28,069 bases of DNA, from positions 1-28,069 of IMG/VR virus record IMGVR_UViG_3300025120_009293; one strand, 5' to 3'. A program made the position numbers and the translations under genes. Below the pieces are notes generated by a model, which did no database searches, was not told the DNA's origin, and saw only the letters and a program-made list of their open reading frames with translations. Shown here piece by piece: positions 1-7,790 of the stretch (position 1 is its first letter; each line of letters starts with the position of its first letter). The DNA is from a virus.

Positions 1-855
1 CCAAAAGATTTACCAAAAGATGGTAGCAACCCAGGTGGATCGCAACCAGCAGTGGCGCCAGATGCAACAGCTAAAGCACCGCCAGCACCAAAAGTATCGA
101 AAGAATTGTTTATACAAAGTGGTACTAGTGCAGCAAACTTTAATGTGCCTCAAGCGAAGAAAAAATATCCATCACCATACATTGTAATTCCTCAAAAAGA
201 CGGAACAGTTATACACGGATTTGGTAAACCAGCAAACTTGACAGCATATCAAAAAACTAAAAAAGGTTCTAAGATTGTTGACAAAAGCACAGCAACAGCT
301 ACACCACCAGCAGGTATGGCGGCTGACAGAGCACCACAAGTACAAGCAGGTGAACCTAATGCCAATGCAGATGCACAACAGCGCGGAGTACAAACAGCAA
401 GTAAGGATAACAATATGAATAAAAAAGCAATTAAAGAAGCATCAATGAATATTTCCATGAACGGAAACAATTCAGCAGAAGTTGCTGAATTATTGAGTAT
501 GCTTAAAAACGCAGGTATGCCTAATGCAGAACCTGTAAGTAGTATGATGGACGAACCACCTATGGATAAACATGACGACATGGTTTCTAAAATTAAAATG
601 ATGGAACCACCAAGTGATGAATCACCATGCGGTATGGGCGAAGAAAATATTGAAGAATGGGAAAATACTCCAGACGGATATAGAGACGAAGAAGAGTATG
701 GCACAACGCAGTCTATGACAAAAGATGCAAGTGGCGGAATACATAGACCCAAAAAATCATATCCTGCTACACAAGATGGCGATAACCCAATGGCGTTAGA
801 AGCATCAATTAAAGAGCAGCTATATAAAGCATTACAAGAAAAATTATCAAAGTAA
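1..855 (+). CDS. Putative virion or prohead protein, 5'-truncated
   Basis: The reading frame is open from the first base of the window, so the start lies upstream; a GTG at 52 is the first possible internal start but the frame before it is equally coding-like (Pro/Gly-rich). The protein has a Pro/Ala/Lys-rich first part, a middle around residues 60-80 of the visible part with an IVIPQKDGTVIHGF stretch, and a Met-rich, acidic second half beginning near base 415 (NISMNGNNSAEVAELLSMLK). The end is KALQEKLSK. I do not recognise a characterised family. It lies directly upstream of the terminase gene and ends at a strong terminator, which fits a late structural or scaffold-type gene, but this is inference from position. 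It is too long and too repetitive in composition to call a small terminase (gp16). Confidence 0.65.
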   Translation, partial: PKDLPKDGSNPGGSQPAVAPDATAKAPPAPKVSKELFIQSGTSAANFNVPQAKKKYPSPYIVIPQKDGTVIHGFGKPANLTAYQKTKKGSKIVDKSTATATPPAGMAADRAPQVQAGEPNANADAQQRGVQTASKDNNMNKKAIKEASMNISMNGNNSAEVAELLSMLKNAGMPNAEPVSSMMDEPPMDKHDDMVSKIKMMEPPSDESPCGMGEENIEEWENTPDGYRDEEEYGTTQSMTKDASGGIHRPKKSYPATQDGDNPMALEASIKEQLYKALQEKLSK

Positions 856-874
856 CTACCTTTAAGGTAAAATC

Positions 875-901
875 AATAGCGTCGCGAGGCGCTATTTTTT
901 T
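875..901 (+). terminator. Rho-independent terminator with GNRA tetraloop
   Basis: A 9-bp stem (AATAGCGTC at 875-883 with GGCGCTATT at 888-896, one G-T wobble) closes on a GCGA tetraloop and runs into a T tract (895-901). It lies 20 nt after the stop of the first gene and just before the late-type promoter of the terminase gene. Confidence 0.88.
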
Positions 902-902
902 G

Positions 903-910
903 AATAAATA
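903..910 (+). promoter_or_regulatory. T4-type late promoter (AATAAATA) for terminase
   Basis: AATAAATA matches the T4-like late promoter octamer TATAAATA at 7 of 8 positions. It ends 5 nt before the ATG at 916, and no Shine-Dalgarno is present. If it acts like a T4 late promoter, the +1 base would be the A of the start codon. Confidence 0.6.
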
Positions 911-915
911 TTGAT

Positions 916-2496
916 ATGGCAACTTCATTAGATGGCGTCTTAATTAAAAAGGCGAATAAACAAGAAACTTTTACAAATGAGCAGATTGTAGACTTGCAAT
1001 CTTGTATGGATCCTGATAAAGGGTATCTATATTTTGCACGTAAGTTTGCATTCATACAACATCCTGTACAAGGTAAATTGATGTTTAATCCATACGAATA
1101 TCAGTTGGGATTAATGGATAGTTATCATAGTTTTAGATTCAACATAAACATGATGCCTAGACAAACAGGTAAGACAACTTGTGCCGCAATTTATCTAGCA
1201 TGGTTCGCAATGTTTAATCCAGATCAAACTATTCTTATTGCTGCACACAAGTACACAGGTGCTCAAGAAATTATGCAACGTATTAGATATGTATATGAGA
1301 TGTGTCCAGACCATATTAGAGCAGGTGTTACAAACTACAACAAAGGCTCAATAGAATTTGAAAATGGAAGTAGAATTGTTAGTGCTACTACAACAGGAAA
1401 CACAGGACGTGGTATGAGTATATCATTATTATACTGTGACGAGTTTGCATTTGTGCAACCAAATATCGCTGACGAATTTTGGACATCTATATCACCTACA
1501 CTAGCAACAGGTGGCCGTGCAATTATTACTAGCACACCTAACTCAGATGAAGATACATTTGCTACTATTTGGAAACAAGCAGAAGAAAAATTCGATGCAC
1601 ACGGTAACGAACAAGATCTTGGCTCAAACGGATTTCATAGTTTTGTTGCTGAATGGCATGAACATCCGGATAGAGATGACGAATGGAAAGAAGAAGAAAT
1701 AGGCCGTATTGGTGAAGAACGTTTTCGTAGAGAATATGGTTGTGAATTCTTAGTATTTGATGAAACTTTAATACACAGCATAAAGTTAGCAGGTATGACT
1801 GGCTCAACACCTATAATGAATATGGGACAAACACGCTGGTATAAAAAATTATCTAAAGATTGTACATATGCTATTGCACTTGATCCTGCAATGGGAACAG
1901 GAGGGGATCATGCCGCTATACAAGTTATAGAAATGCCAACTTATGAACAAGTAGGCGAATGGCGACATAACACTACAGGTATACCTGGACAAATACGTAT
2001 ACTATCTGATATATGTAATTACATAGTTGATCAAACAAATAACCCGCAAGGAATATATTGGTCAGTTGAGAATAATAGTATTGGCGAAGCAGCATTAATT
2101 GTTATAAATGATTTTGGAGAAGAGAATATACCAGGACTGTTTGTAAGTGAGCCTATAAGAAAAGGACATGTACGTAAGTTCCGTAAAGGCTTTAATACTA
2201 CACATGGTACAAAAGTTAGTGCATGTAGTAGGTTAAAAACAATGATTGAAAACGATAAAATGAAATTAAATAGTTTACCATTGATATCTGAATTAAAAGA
2301 GTTTATTGCTACAGGAAGTAGTTTTAGAGCAAAACCCGGTGGCACTGATGATTTAATAAGTGCTATTCTATTAATATTAAGAATGATGACTGTGTTAAAA
2401 GATTGGGATCCTCGTGTATACAATACCTTTAATACTGTTGATAATGACCCCGAATATCAAGCGCCAATGCCTATCTTCATTAGTAGTAGTTATTGA
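916..2496 (+). CDS. gp17: Terminase large subunit (gp17-like)
   Basis: This is the ATPase-nuclease motor that packages phage DNA into the prohead and cuts it. The 526 residues contain a Walker A motif PRQTGKTT (81-88), a Walker B motif LLYCDEF (171-177), a coupling motif TSTPN (205-209), and a C-terminal RNase H-like nuclease domain with acidic residues in ALDPAMGTGG (D323), SVENN (E385) and GGTDDL (D478/D479). The order matches T4 gp17, though T4 gp17 is longer (about 610 aa). The ATG at 916 follows an AATAAATA late-type promoter by 5 nt and lacks a Shine-Dalgarno. The next gene begins 11 nt after its stop, and the late-type octamer of that gene overlaps the stop codon. Identification is firm. 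Confidence 0.97.
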   Translation: MATSLDGVLIKKANKQETFTNEQIVDLQSCMDPDKGYLYFARKFAFIQHPVQGKLMFNPYEYQLGLMDSYHSFRFNINMMPRQTGKTTCAAIYLAWFAMFNPDQTILIAAHKYTGAQEIMQRIRYVYEMCPDHIRAGVTNYNKGSIEFENGSRIVSATTTGNTGRGMSISLLYCDEFAFVQPNIADEFWTSISPTLATGGRAIITSTPNSDEDTFATIWKQAEEKFDAHGNEQDLGSNGFHSFVAEWHEHPDRDDEWKEEEIGRIGEERFRREYGCEFLVFDETLIHSIKLAGMTGSTPIMNMGQTRWYKKLSKDCTYAIALDPAMGTGGDHAAIQVIEMPTYEQVGEWRHNTTGIPGQIRILSDICNYIVDQTNNPQGIYWSVENNSIGEAALIVINDFGEENIPGLFVSEPIRKGHVRKFRKGFNTTHGTKVSACSRLKTMIENDKMKLNSLPLISELKEFIATGSSFRAKPGGTDDLISAILLILRMMTVLKDWDPRVYNTFNTVDNDPEYQAPMPIFISSSY

Positions 2497-2502
2497 TAAA
2501 TA
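2495..2502 (+). promoter_or_regulatory. T4-type late promoter (GATAAATA)
   Basis: GATAAATA overlaps the terminase stop codon and ends 5 nt before the ATG at 2508. There is no Shine-Dalgarno between it and the ATG, so a leaderless transcript is predicted. Confidence 0.6.
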
Positions 2503-2507
2503 CTTAC

Positions 2508-4514
2508 ATGAAGGATCTTACGTACATAGCAGATGAACTATTCAACAAAATAAGAGGACGCTTTCCGAGTGTCACTATTGGCGATAGTGAAGGCAAGGTT
2601 ACAAACAAGCCACAAAATGCTAGATTTTATGATTTCGACTTCCAAGAAGGCACACAAAATTTAGGCAAAATTAGTGTTAATTTATTAGATGATAAAATTT
2701 CACTAATGTACAGCAATGATGTTGTCGAAAACCAAGACGAAATAACTAAAAGTAAATGGTACGATTTTTTAAAAGAATTAAGAATGTTTGCAAAGAAAAG
2801 ATTATTAAATTTTGACACAAGAAATATTAATAAAAGCAACCTAGATAAACGTGATTACAAATTCTTAGCAACAAACCGTCCAGGAGAAGAAATAATGAGC
2901 GAAGCAAAACTATACGGTACAAGCAAGATAAGCTATCAAAATATTGGTGAAGCAAGACTTGTACTAAAACACAGTCAAGCAGTTAACCAAGAAGTACCGT
3001 CAGGTAGAAGTCAACATGTAGAAGGTATCTATATTGACAGCCCACAAGGTGAAAGATTTAAATATCCGTTTAAACACATAAACGGTGCAAGAGCATTAGC
3101 AAGACACGTAAGTGAAGGTGGTACTGCATATGACGACTTTGGTAAACATATTACTAGTTTAAGTGAAGAACTTTATAAACTACGCAAGTTCAAAAATTAC
3201 ATGGGTCGCTCAAGTGTAATGGCTGAAAGTCTAGCTGGTTATGTAGATGTTGTAAAAGAACGTATTGGTACAGTCAAGAAAACAATAGAAACACTTCAAA
3301 AACCTAATGCATATAAACAAGCATTTGAGTCATTTGAAAATACAGTGTTAGAAGAGGTACCTACAGACGTAGCGGAAAACTGGATTGATCAACTTACAAT
3401 TAAACAATTTAACGAAGAATTAAAAGATGTGTTCCCTTACATTTATAAATTAGTAAGTGAAGCAACTAAAGCAAAACAATTAGGTCCTGAAGATTTAGAT
3501 GAAAGCGAAAAGGACGAAGAATTTAAGCCACACATGATGTATGATCCTAAGACAGGAGAAGGCAAAAAGGCTAACAAAGAACAAGACCATAAAGATCTAG
3601 CTAAAAAAGGTTGGACACACGATAAGCCTAAAAAAGTTAAAGAAGCAAAGAAAAATTGCGGTTGCGGCCAAGACCCATGTATAACATACGGTAAAATTAA
3701 AGAGATGGATGAAATTGAAAATTCATTTGAAGCACTAATGGGCCAGTTTGCTGAAGGTATGACTAAACTTCAAGCAAGCAAATACCATTGTGAAGATTGC
3801 GGCGATTCAATGCACAGCCCAACTACAGATTGTTCACATGATTGTGATGACGAAACAGGTAGCTGGTGGAAAGACAAAAACGGCAACGGTGTTCCAGATG
3901 CTATGGAAGGCAACAAGTTTACAGCTGCATTAAAGAAAGCAAAAGACAACGACGATGACGAAATGGACGTGGACGGCGAAAAGATTCCAGTAACAGAATT
4001 TGTTCTTTCTATGTTTGATAGACATAGTGGACAGTTTCCAAAAGGTGAAACAGCAATTCTTACAGCAGTTGAAAAAGACTATGGTGAAGAATTTATTAAT
4101 CCAGCAAAAGCATTTATTGAAGCAATAAACGAAAAGTATGCTCAATTTGTAGAAGCTAGTGTAGGAGATACAGAATACGGACGAACATCTGTAGATGCAC
4201 AAGGTAATCCAGATGTACTTGCAATAAAGAAGAATATGATTAAAGTTTTTGGTGTAATTCAAGATGACCCACAGAAACTTATGAAATATCTACAAAATCC
4301 AAAAGTATTAAAATTCTTACGTAGCTTACCTAAAGATGATGAATTTGCTCTAGCAGTAGGGCAAAGAATGAATGATATTAGAGGTGTTGGCAAATATGAG
4401 CCAACAAAAGAAGACGGCACTGTAATGGAGCCAACTGTTGATCAAGATGAACAGTTTGGCGAAAGTAAGGCCACAAAAGAAGCACAAGATATGATGAGAT
4501 TAGCAGGGCTATAA
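2508..4514 (+). CDS. Large putative structural protein with Cys clusters and Ca-loop motif
   Basis: The frame extends to a TTG at 2493, but that overlaps the promoter, so ATG 2508 (668 aa) is preferred. I do not recognise a named family. Residues 1-125 form a mixed region, 130-330 a likely globular helical part, and 330-380 a charged linker. Two cysteine clusters follow: NCGCGQDPC (C384, C386, C391) and CEDCGDSM...DCSHDC (C428, C431, C442, C446). Next comes DKNGNGVPDAMEG (456-468), whose D-x-N-x-N-x-x-x-D spacing looks like an EF-hand or thrombospondin-type calcium loop. The C-terminal third is acidic and helical. Position next to the terminase and a late-type promoter suggest a virion or assembly role. 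Metal binding is inferred from spacing only. Confidence 0.8.
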   Translation: MKDLTYIADELFNKIRGRFPSVTIGDSEGKVTNKPQNARFYDFDFQEGTQNLGKISVNLLDDKISLMYSNDVVENQDEITKSKWYDFLKELRMFAKKRLLNFDTRNINKSNLDKRDYKFLATNRPGEEIMSEAKLYGTSKISYQNIGEARLVLKHSQAVNQEVPSGRSQHVEGIYIDSPQGERFKYPFKHINGARALARHVSEGGTAYDDFGKHITSLSEELYKLRKFKNYMGRSSVMAESLAGYVDVVKERIGTVKKTIETLQKPNAYKQAFESFENTVLEEVPTDVAENWIDQLTIKQFNEELKDVFPYIYKLVSEATKAKQLGPEDLDESEKDEEFKPHMMYDPKTGEGKKANKEQDHKDLAKKGWTHDKPKKVKEAKKNCGCGQDPCITYGKIKEMDEIENSFEALMGQFAEGMTKLQASKYHCEDCGDSMHSPTTDCSHDCDDETGSWWKDKNGNGVPDAMEGNKFTAALKKAKDNDDDEMDVDGEKIPVTEFVLSMFDRHSGQFPKGETAILTAVEKDYGEEFINPAKAFIEAINEKYAQFVEASVGDTEYGRTSVDAQGNPDVLAIKKNMIKVFGVIQDDPQKLMKYLQNPKVLKFLRSLPKDDEFALAVGQRMNDIRGVGKYEPTKEDGTVMEPTVDQDEQFGESKATKEAQDMMRLAGL

Positions 4515-4530
4515 GTCCTGTTATAAGTTT
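4502..4530 (+). terminator. Possible weak terminator
   Basis: A 6-bp stem (4502-4507 with 4517-4522, one G-T wobble) overlaps the stop codon and is followed by a short T run (4528-4532). It is weak and would end the late transcript before the gp32 promoter. Confidence 0.3.
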
Positions 4531-4555
4531 TTATGTATTTTCTTTAAAAAAACAC

Positions 4556-4584
4556 TTGACAAACGTTGTAGTATAGTATATAAT
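4556..4584 (+). promoter_or_regulatory. Consensus sigma70 promoter for gp32
   Basis: TTGACA (4556-4561), a 17-bp spacer and TATAAT (4579-4584) make a perfect host-type promoter. The predicted start is near 4591, giving a leader of about 60 nt before gp32. This marks gp32 and the genes behind it as early or middle genes read by host RNA polymerase. Confidence 0.9.
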
Positions 4585-4590
4585 AATAAC

Positions 4591-4650
4591 TGTGCTACAA
4601 ACAAATAGGCACTAACACAACCATAAAGGCATATATAGGAGGCATTAATT
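4591..4650 (+). promoter_or_regulatory. gp32 leader with 5' hairpin and strong Shine-Dalgarno
   Basis: The predicted leader starts with a small hairpin (GTGC 4592-4595 with GCAC 4609-4612), continues as an A/C-rich unpaired stretch, and ends in AGGAGG (4637-4642) 8 nt before the ATG. In T4, gp32 represses its own translation by binding a structured, A/T-rich leader. The same arrangement is plausible here but a pseudoknot is not evident. Confidence 0.5.
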
Positions 4651-5661
4651 ATGGCATCATTAGCAGAAATCAGAGCTAAACTTAAAGAACAAGAAACACG
4701 CACAGGTGGTAATTCAAACTCACCAGGCGACAACGCAATTTACCCATTTTGGAATATGAAAGAAGGCGAGAACGCAGTTCTACGTTTCCTTCCTGATGGA
4801 GACGCAGATAATACTTTCTTTTGGAAAGAGCGTTTAATGATCAAACTTCCGTTCGCAGGAGTTAAAGGTCAAACAGATTCGCGTCCAGTACAAGTACAAA
4901 TTCCGTGTATGGAAATGTACGGCGAAACATGTAACATTCTTAACGAAGTACGTGCATGGTTCAAAGACGCAAGTCTAGAAGACATGGGTCGTAAATATTG
5001 GAAAAAGCGTTCATACATTTTCCAAGGATTTGTAACTGACAATCCGTTGACTGATGATCGTACACCTGAGAATCCAATTCGTAGGTTTATTATTGGTCCG
5101 CAAATTTTCCAGATTATTAAGCAGGCGCTTATGGATCCGGATATGGAAGAATTACCAACAGATTATACTGCTGGTGTAGACTTTCGTCTAAACAAAACAT
5201 CCAAAGGTGGATACGCAGACTATAGCACAAGTAATTGGGCACGTAGAGATCGTCCACTAGGTGATGCAGAAATGAATGCCGTAAACTCAAACGGATTATT
5301 TAATCTAAGTGACTTCCTCCCTAAACACCCAGGTGAGATTGAAGTTAAAGTAATGCAAGAAATGTTTGAAGCATCAGTAGATGGTGAAGCATATGATATG
5401 GACAGATTTGGACAATATTTCCGTCCTGCAGGCATGCAAGCACGTACAGGTGATCCAATGAAAGCGGCATCACCACAAGCGACTGCTACAAGTCAAAGTG
5501 CGCCAACACCAACACCAACACCAACACCAGAAGCGGCTCCTGTAGCGGCTCCTGTAGCAGAAGCAACACCAGCGGCACCAGCGGCTGAAGCGGCACCTGC
5601 AACTGGTGGTGATGCACAAGACATTTTGTCAATGATTAGAGCAAGACAATCATCACAATAA
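4651..5661 (+). CDS. gp32: Single-stranded DNA-binding protein (gp32-like)
   Basis: It coats ssDNA during replication, recombination and repair. The N-terminus (MASLAEIRAKLKEQE) corresponds to the basic cooperativity segment, and residues 30-265 form the OB-fold core, starting with YPFWNMKEGENAVLRFLPDG as in gp32 of marine T4-like phages. T4 gp32 binds zinc through one His and three Cys; here only C86 and C94 (PCMEMYGETC) are evident, so the zinc site is reduced or absent. Residues 271-320 are a low-complexity Pro/Ala/Thr/Glu tail, and the last 16 residues (DAQDILSMIRARQSSQ) are basic-amphipathic, unlike the acidic T4 tail. It has its own consensus promoter, a long leader and AGGAGG. uvsX follows beyond a hairpin. 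Confidence 0.92.
   Translation: MASLAEIRAKLKEQETRTGGNSNSPGDNAIYPFWNMKEGENAVLRFLPDGDADNTFFWKERLMIKLPFAGVKGQTDSRPVQVQIPCMEMYGETCNILNEVRAWFKDASLEDMGRKYWKKRSYIFQGFVTDNPLTDDRTPENPIRRFIIGPQIFQIIKQALMDPDMEELPTDYTAGVDFRLNKTSKGGYADYSTSNWARRDRPLGDAEMNAVNSNGLFNLSDFLPKHPGEIEVKVMQEMFEASVDGEAYDMDRFGQYFRPAGMQARTGDPMKAASPQATATSQSAPTPTPTPTPEAAPVAAPVAEATPAAPAAEAAPATGGDAQDILSMIRARQSSQ
5503..5556 (+). repeat. Short tandem repeats in the gp32 tail
   Basis: Four copies of CCAACA (5503-5526) encode a Thr-Pro run, and two copies of GCGGCTCCTGTA (5533-5556) encode Ala-Ala-Pro-Val. Both lie in frame in the low-complexity C-terminal linker, where length variation by slippage would be tolerated. Confidence 0.8.
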
Positions 5662-5670
5662 TAAACAATT

Positions 5671-5695
5671 ACTCCTAGGCTTAATACCTAGGAGT
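5671..5695 (+). terminator. Intergenic hairpin between gp32 and uvsX
   Basis: A perfect 9-bp stem (ACTCCTAGG 5671-5679, CCTAGGAGT 5687-5695) with a 7-nt loop is followed by TTTACTTT, an interrupted T tract. It may be a partial terminator that lets some transcripts reach uvsX, or a 3' stabiliser of gp32 mRNA. No separate promoter for uvsX is visible. Confidence 0.6.
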
Positions 5696-5716
5696 TTACT
5701 TTAACAAGGAGAAACT

Positions 5717-6802
5717 ATGGCTAAATCTTTTGACGTTAGTAAGTTCCGTAAGGACCTAACAAAAAGTATAACAGGTATGAGTAGTGGCTTTAACGATCCT
5801 ACAGATTGGATTAGCACAGGCTCATATGCACTCAACTATCTTATTAGTGGCGACTTCCACAAAGGTGTTCCGCTAGGTAAGGTAACAGTGTTTGCAGGAG
5901 AATCAGGCGCAGGTAAAAGTTATTTCTGTGCAGGTAACATTGTAAAACACGCACAAGATCAAGGTATTTTTGTAGTATTAATTGACTCAGAAAATGCACT
6001 TGATGAATCGTGGCTACAAGCATTAGATGTAGACACAGGAGAAGATAAACTTCTTAAACTAAACATGTCAATGATTGATGATGTTGCTAAAACAGTATCA
6101 ACATTTATGATAGACTATAAAGCAATGGATGCAGAAGAACGTCCTAAAGTATTGTTTGTAGTTGACTCACTAGGTATGCTATTAACACCAACAGATGTTG
6201 ATCAGTTTAACAAGGGTGATATGAAAGGTGATATGGGTCGTAAGCCTAAAGCACTAACATCACTTGTACGTAATACTGTTAACATGATTGGTAGTTACAA
6301 TGTAGGACTAGTATGTACTAACCATACATATGCATCACAAGATATGTTTGATCCAGATGACAAGATCAGTGGTGGACAAGGCTTTATCTATGCATCAAGT
6401 ATTGTTGTTGCAATGAAAAAGATGAAACTAAAAGAAGATGAAGCTGGTAATAAGATCAGCGAAGTACGTGGTATTAGAGCAGGTTGTAAAGTAATGAAAA
6501 CTCGTTATGCAAAACCGTTTGAAGGCGTACAAGTAAAGATTCCATACGAAACAGGTATGAATCCTTATAGTGGTCTTATTGAACTGTTTGAAAAGAAAGA
6601 CTTGTTAGTAAAACAAGGCAACAGACTCAAGTATATCGATCTAAAAGGTGAAGAACATCTTGATTATCGTAAGGCATGGATGACTCCAGAAAAGATGAAT
6701 CTTATTATGTCAGAATACGATGAAAAAACTAACCCTGTGGTAAATACCTCGGAGATGGCAGATGAAATTGATGAAGCCATTGAGGAAACAATAGAGGAGT
6801 AA
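5717..6802 (+). CDS. uvsX: UvsX RecA-like recombinase
   Basis: It forms filaments on ssDNA and catalyses strand exchange in recombination-dependent replication and repair. The 361-aa protein has a Walker A motif GESGAGKS (61-68), a following VLIDSENALDESWL segment that supplies the conserved acidic residues, a Walker B motif VLFVVDSLGML, and an L2-like region around CTNHTYASQDMF followed by KISGGQGFIYASS. The C-terminus is strongly acidic. T4 UvsX is slightly longer (about 390 aa). The ATG is preceded by AAGGAG (5706-5711) at good spacing. It sits in the order gp32-uvsX-uvsY, whose products form one presynaptic machine. Confidence 0.96.
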   Translation: MAKSFDVSKFRKDLTKSITGMSSGFNDPTDWISTGSYALNYLISGDFHKGVPLGKVTVFAGESGAGKSYFCAGNIVKHAQDQGIFVVLIDSENALDESWLQALDVDTGEDKLLKLNMSMIDDVAKTVSTFMIDYKAMDAEERPKVLFVVDSLGMLLTPTDVDQFNKGDMKGDMGRKPKALTSLVRNTVNMIGSYNVGLVCTNHTYASQDMFDPDDKISGGQGFIYASSIVVAMKKMKLKEDEAGNKISEVRGIRAGCKVMKTRYAKPFEGVQVKIPYETGMNPYSGLIELFEKKDLLVKQGNRLKYIDLKGEEHLDYRKAWMTPEKMNLIMSEYDEKTNPVVNTSEMADEIDEAIEETIEE

Positions 6803-6808
6803 TAGTTG

Positions 6809-7048
6809 ATGGACGAAAGCCAAATTGTAGATCTATGGACATTATTTAGAGAATATCTTGATAAAAAACAATCAATTGAAACTCTAGCAGAACGTTTTGT
6901 TGACATGTTAGCCGACTACGGTACATCAGACGAAGCATTAAGAAATGCTTTAGGTAGTGATAGTTATCTTGACGTTGCAATAGGTTATTATCTAGACTTA
7001 GATAGCGACTTGTATGATGATGACGACGAACATGAGGATAATTATTAA
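6809..7048 (+). CDS. Small acidic protein between uvsX and uvsY
   Basis: The protein has 79 residues from ATG 6809, chosen because AGGAG lies about 9 nt upstream; an in-frame TTG at 6806 is less likely. It is helical in its first 40 residues (DESQIVDLWTLFREYLDKKQ) and ends in a very acidic tail (DLDSDLYDDDDEHEDNY). No known domain is recognised, but similar small proteins are found beside uvsX in marine T4-like phages as far as I recall. Its stop codon shares one base with the uvsY start (TAATG), so translation is probably coupled. The acidic tail could mimic DNA or contact UvsX, UvsY or gp32; this is a guess from position. Confidence 0.82.
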   Translation: MDESQIVDLWTLFREYLDKKQSIETLAERFVDMLADYGTSDEALRNALGSDSYLDVAIGYYLDLDSDLYDDDDEHEDNY

Positions 7049-7503
7049 TGGGATGGTATTCAGAAGTTGCACGATCTATTTCAAAGATTCCTAATGCTAT
7101 ACAGTATTTTGAAGACGAATTAGTAGATGCAAGAAAAGAAGTTAAACTTTACGGAAATGTAGAACGTGCGGCTTCTGAGATGCCTGGCATTGTTGAACAT
7201 AGATTTAATCAGCTACAAGAAATCGAAGCTATATTAAACTATTTAAATATTGAGCTACGTAGGTTACGTAGCTCGTTTTTCAAAAAATATTTAGAAAACT
7301 ATCAACGTGCATTGTCTAGTCGTGATGTACAAGTATATGTTGACGGCGAAGCTGACGTTGTTGACTACGAAAAGATTATCAACGAATTTGCATTATTGCG
7401 TAACAAATGGTTAGGGTTACTTAAAGGACTTGATCAAAAACAGTGGCAGATAACGAATGTTGTCAAACTGAGAGTTGCTGGAATGGAAGATGCATCAATA
7501 TGA
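7048..7503 (+). CDS. uvsY: UvsY recombination mediator
   Basis: UvsY loads UvsX onto gp32-coated ssDNA. The 151-aa product is close in length to T4 UvsY (137 aa) and is rich in basic and aromatic residues. The core YLNIELRRLRSSFFKKYLEN (near 67-86) and a helix around NEFALLRNKWLGLLKGLDQK fit the UvsY pattern of marine T4-like phages, as does its place right after uvsX. The start overlaps the previous stop (TAATG) and the stop overlaps the next start (ATGA). Similarity to T4 UvsY itself is weak by eye, so the call rests on both sequence pattern and context. Confidence 0.85.
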   Translation: MGWYSEVARSISKIPNAIQYFEDELVDARKEVKLYGNVERAASEMPGIVEHRFNQLQEIEAILNYLNIELRRLRSSFFKKYLENYQRALSSRDVQVYVDGEADVVDYEKIINEFALLRNKWLGLLKGLDQKQWQITNVVKLRVAGMEDASI

Positions 7504-7790
7504 TATTTTGGATAGGATTCACAGTAATGGTGTTGAACGAGGGCTTTGTTATTATGCGCCACGTTCATCCTTGGTTTGCAACTAAGAGAGATCAACTAAT
7601 TGCAAAATATGGTAGTAAGTGGAAGAAGTTCCACGCAACACTTGACTATGTATGGATAGGCGGAGTTAGTATAGGAATACTAATTGATTTTTCTAATTGG
7701 AAATTTTATGCAACTGTATTAGCAGTGTTTTGGGGAATAGTTGCAGTATTTGTATATCTACCTTTACTAATTAAAAGACTTACTAAATGA
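7500..7790 (+). CDS. Small three-helix membrane protein
   Basis: The product has 96 residues starting at ATG 7500, in an ATGA overlap with uvsY; a longer in-frame start at 7443 would run deep into uvsY and is rejected. There are three hydrophobic segments: residues 1-20 (IFWIGFTVMVLNEGFVIM), about 47-64 and about 70-90, with a Lys/Arg-rich loop (KRDQLIAKYGSKWKK) between the first and second. It ends in KRLTK. No family is recognised. It lies between uvsY and the SufE-like gene in one translationally coupled operon. It is probably an inner-membrane protein; a holin-like role cannot be excluded but nothing specific supports it. Confidence 0.78.
   Translation: MIFWIGFTVMVLNEGFVIMRHVHPWFATKRDQLIAKYGSKWKKFHATLDYVWIGGVSIGILIDFSNWKFYATVLAVFWGIVAVFVYLPLLIKRLTK

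Noticed and set aside
249-752. Minus-strand open frame of 167 codons opposite the first gene
   Set aside because: It lies wholly opposite a well-formed coding frame, is rich in Ser, Ile and Cys as expected from antisense of acidic, Lys-rich coding, and has no promoter or Shine-Dalgarno.
2031-2423. Minus-strand frame of 130 codons inside the terminase gene
   Set aside because: It is antisense to the nuclease domain of gp17 and has no supporting signals.
7443-7499. Upstream extension of the small membrane protein
   Set aside because: It would overlap uvsY in another frame, adds Cys-rich residues, and lacks the coupled ATGA start found at 7500.
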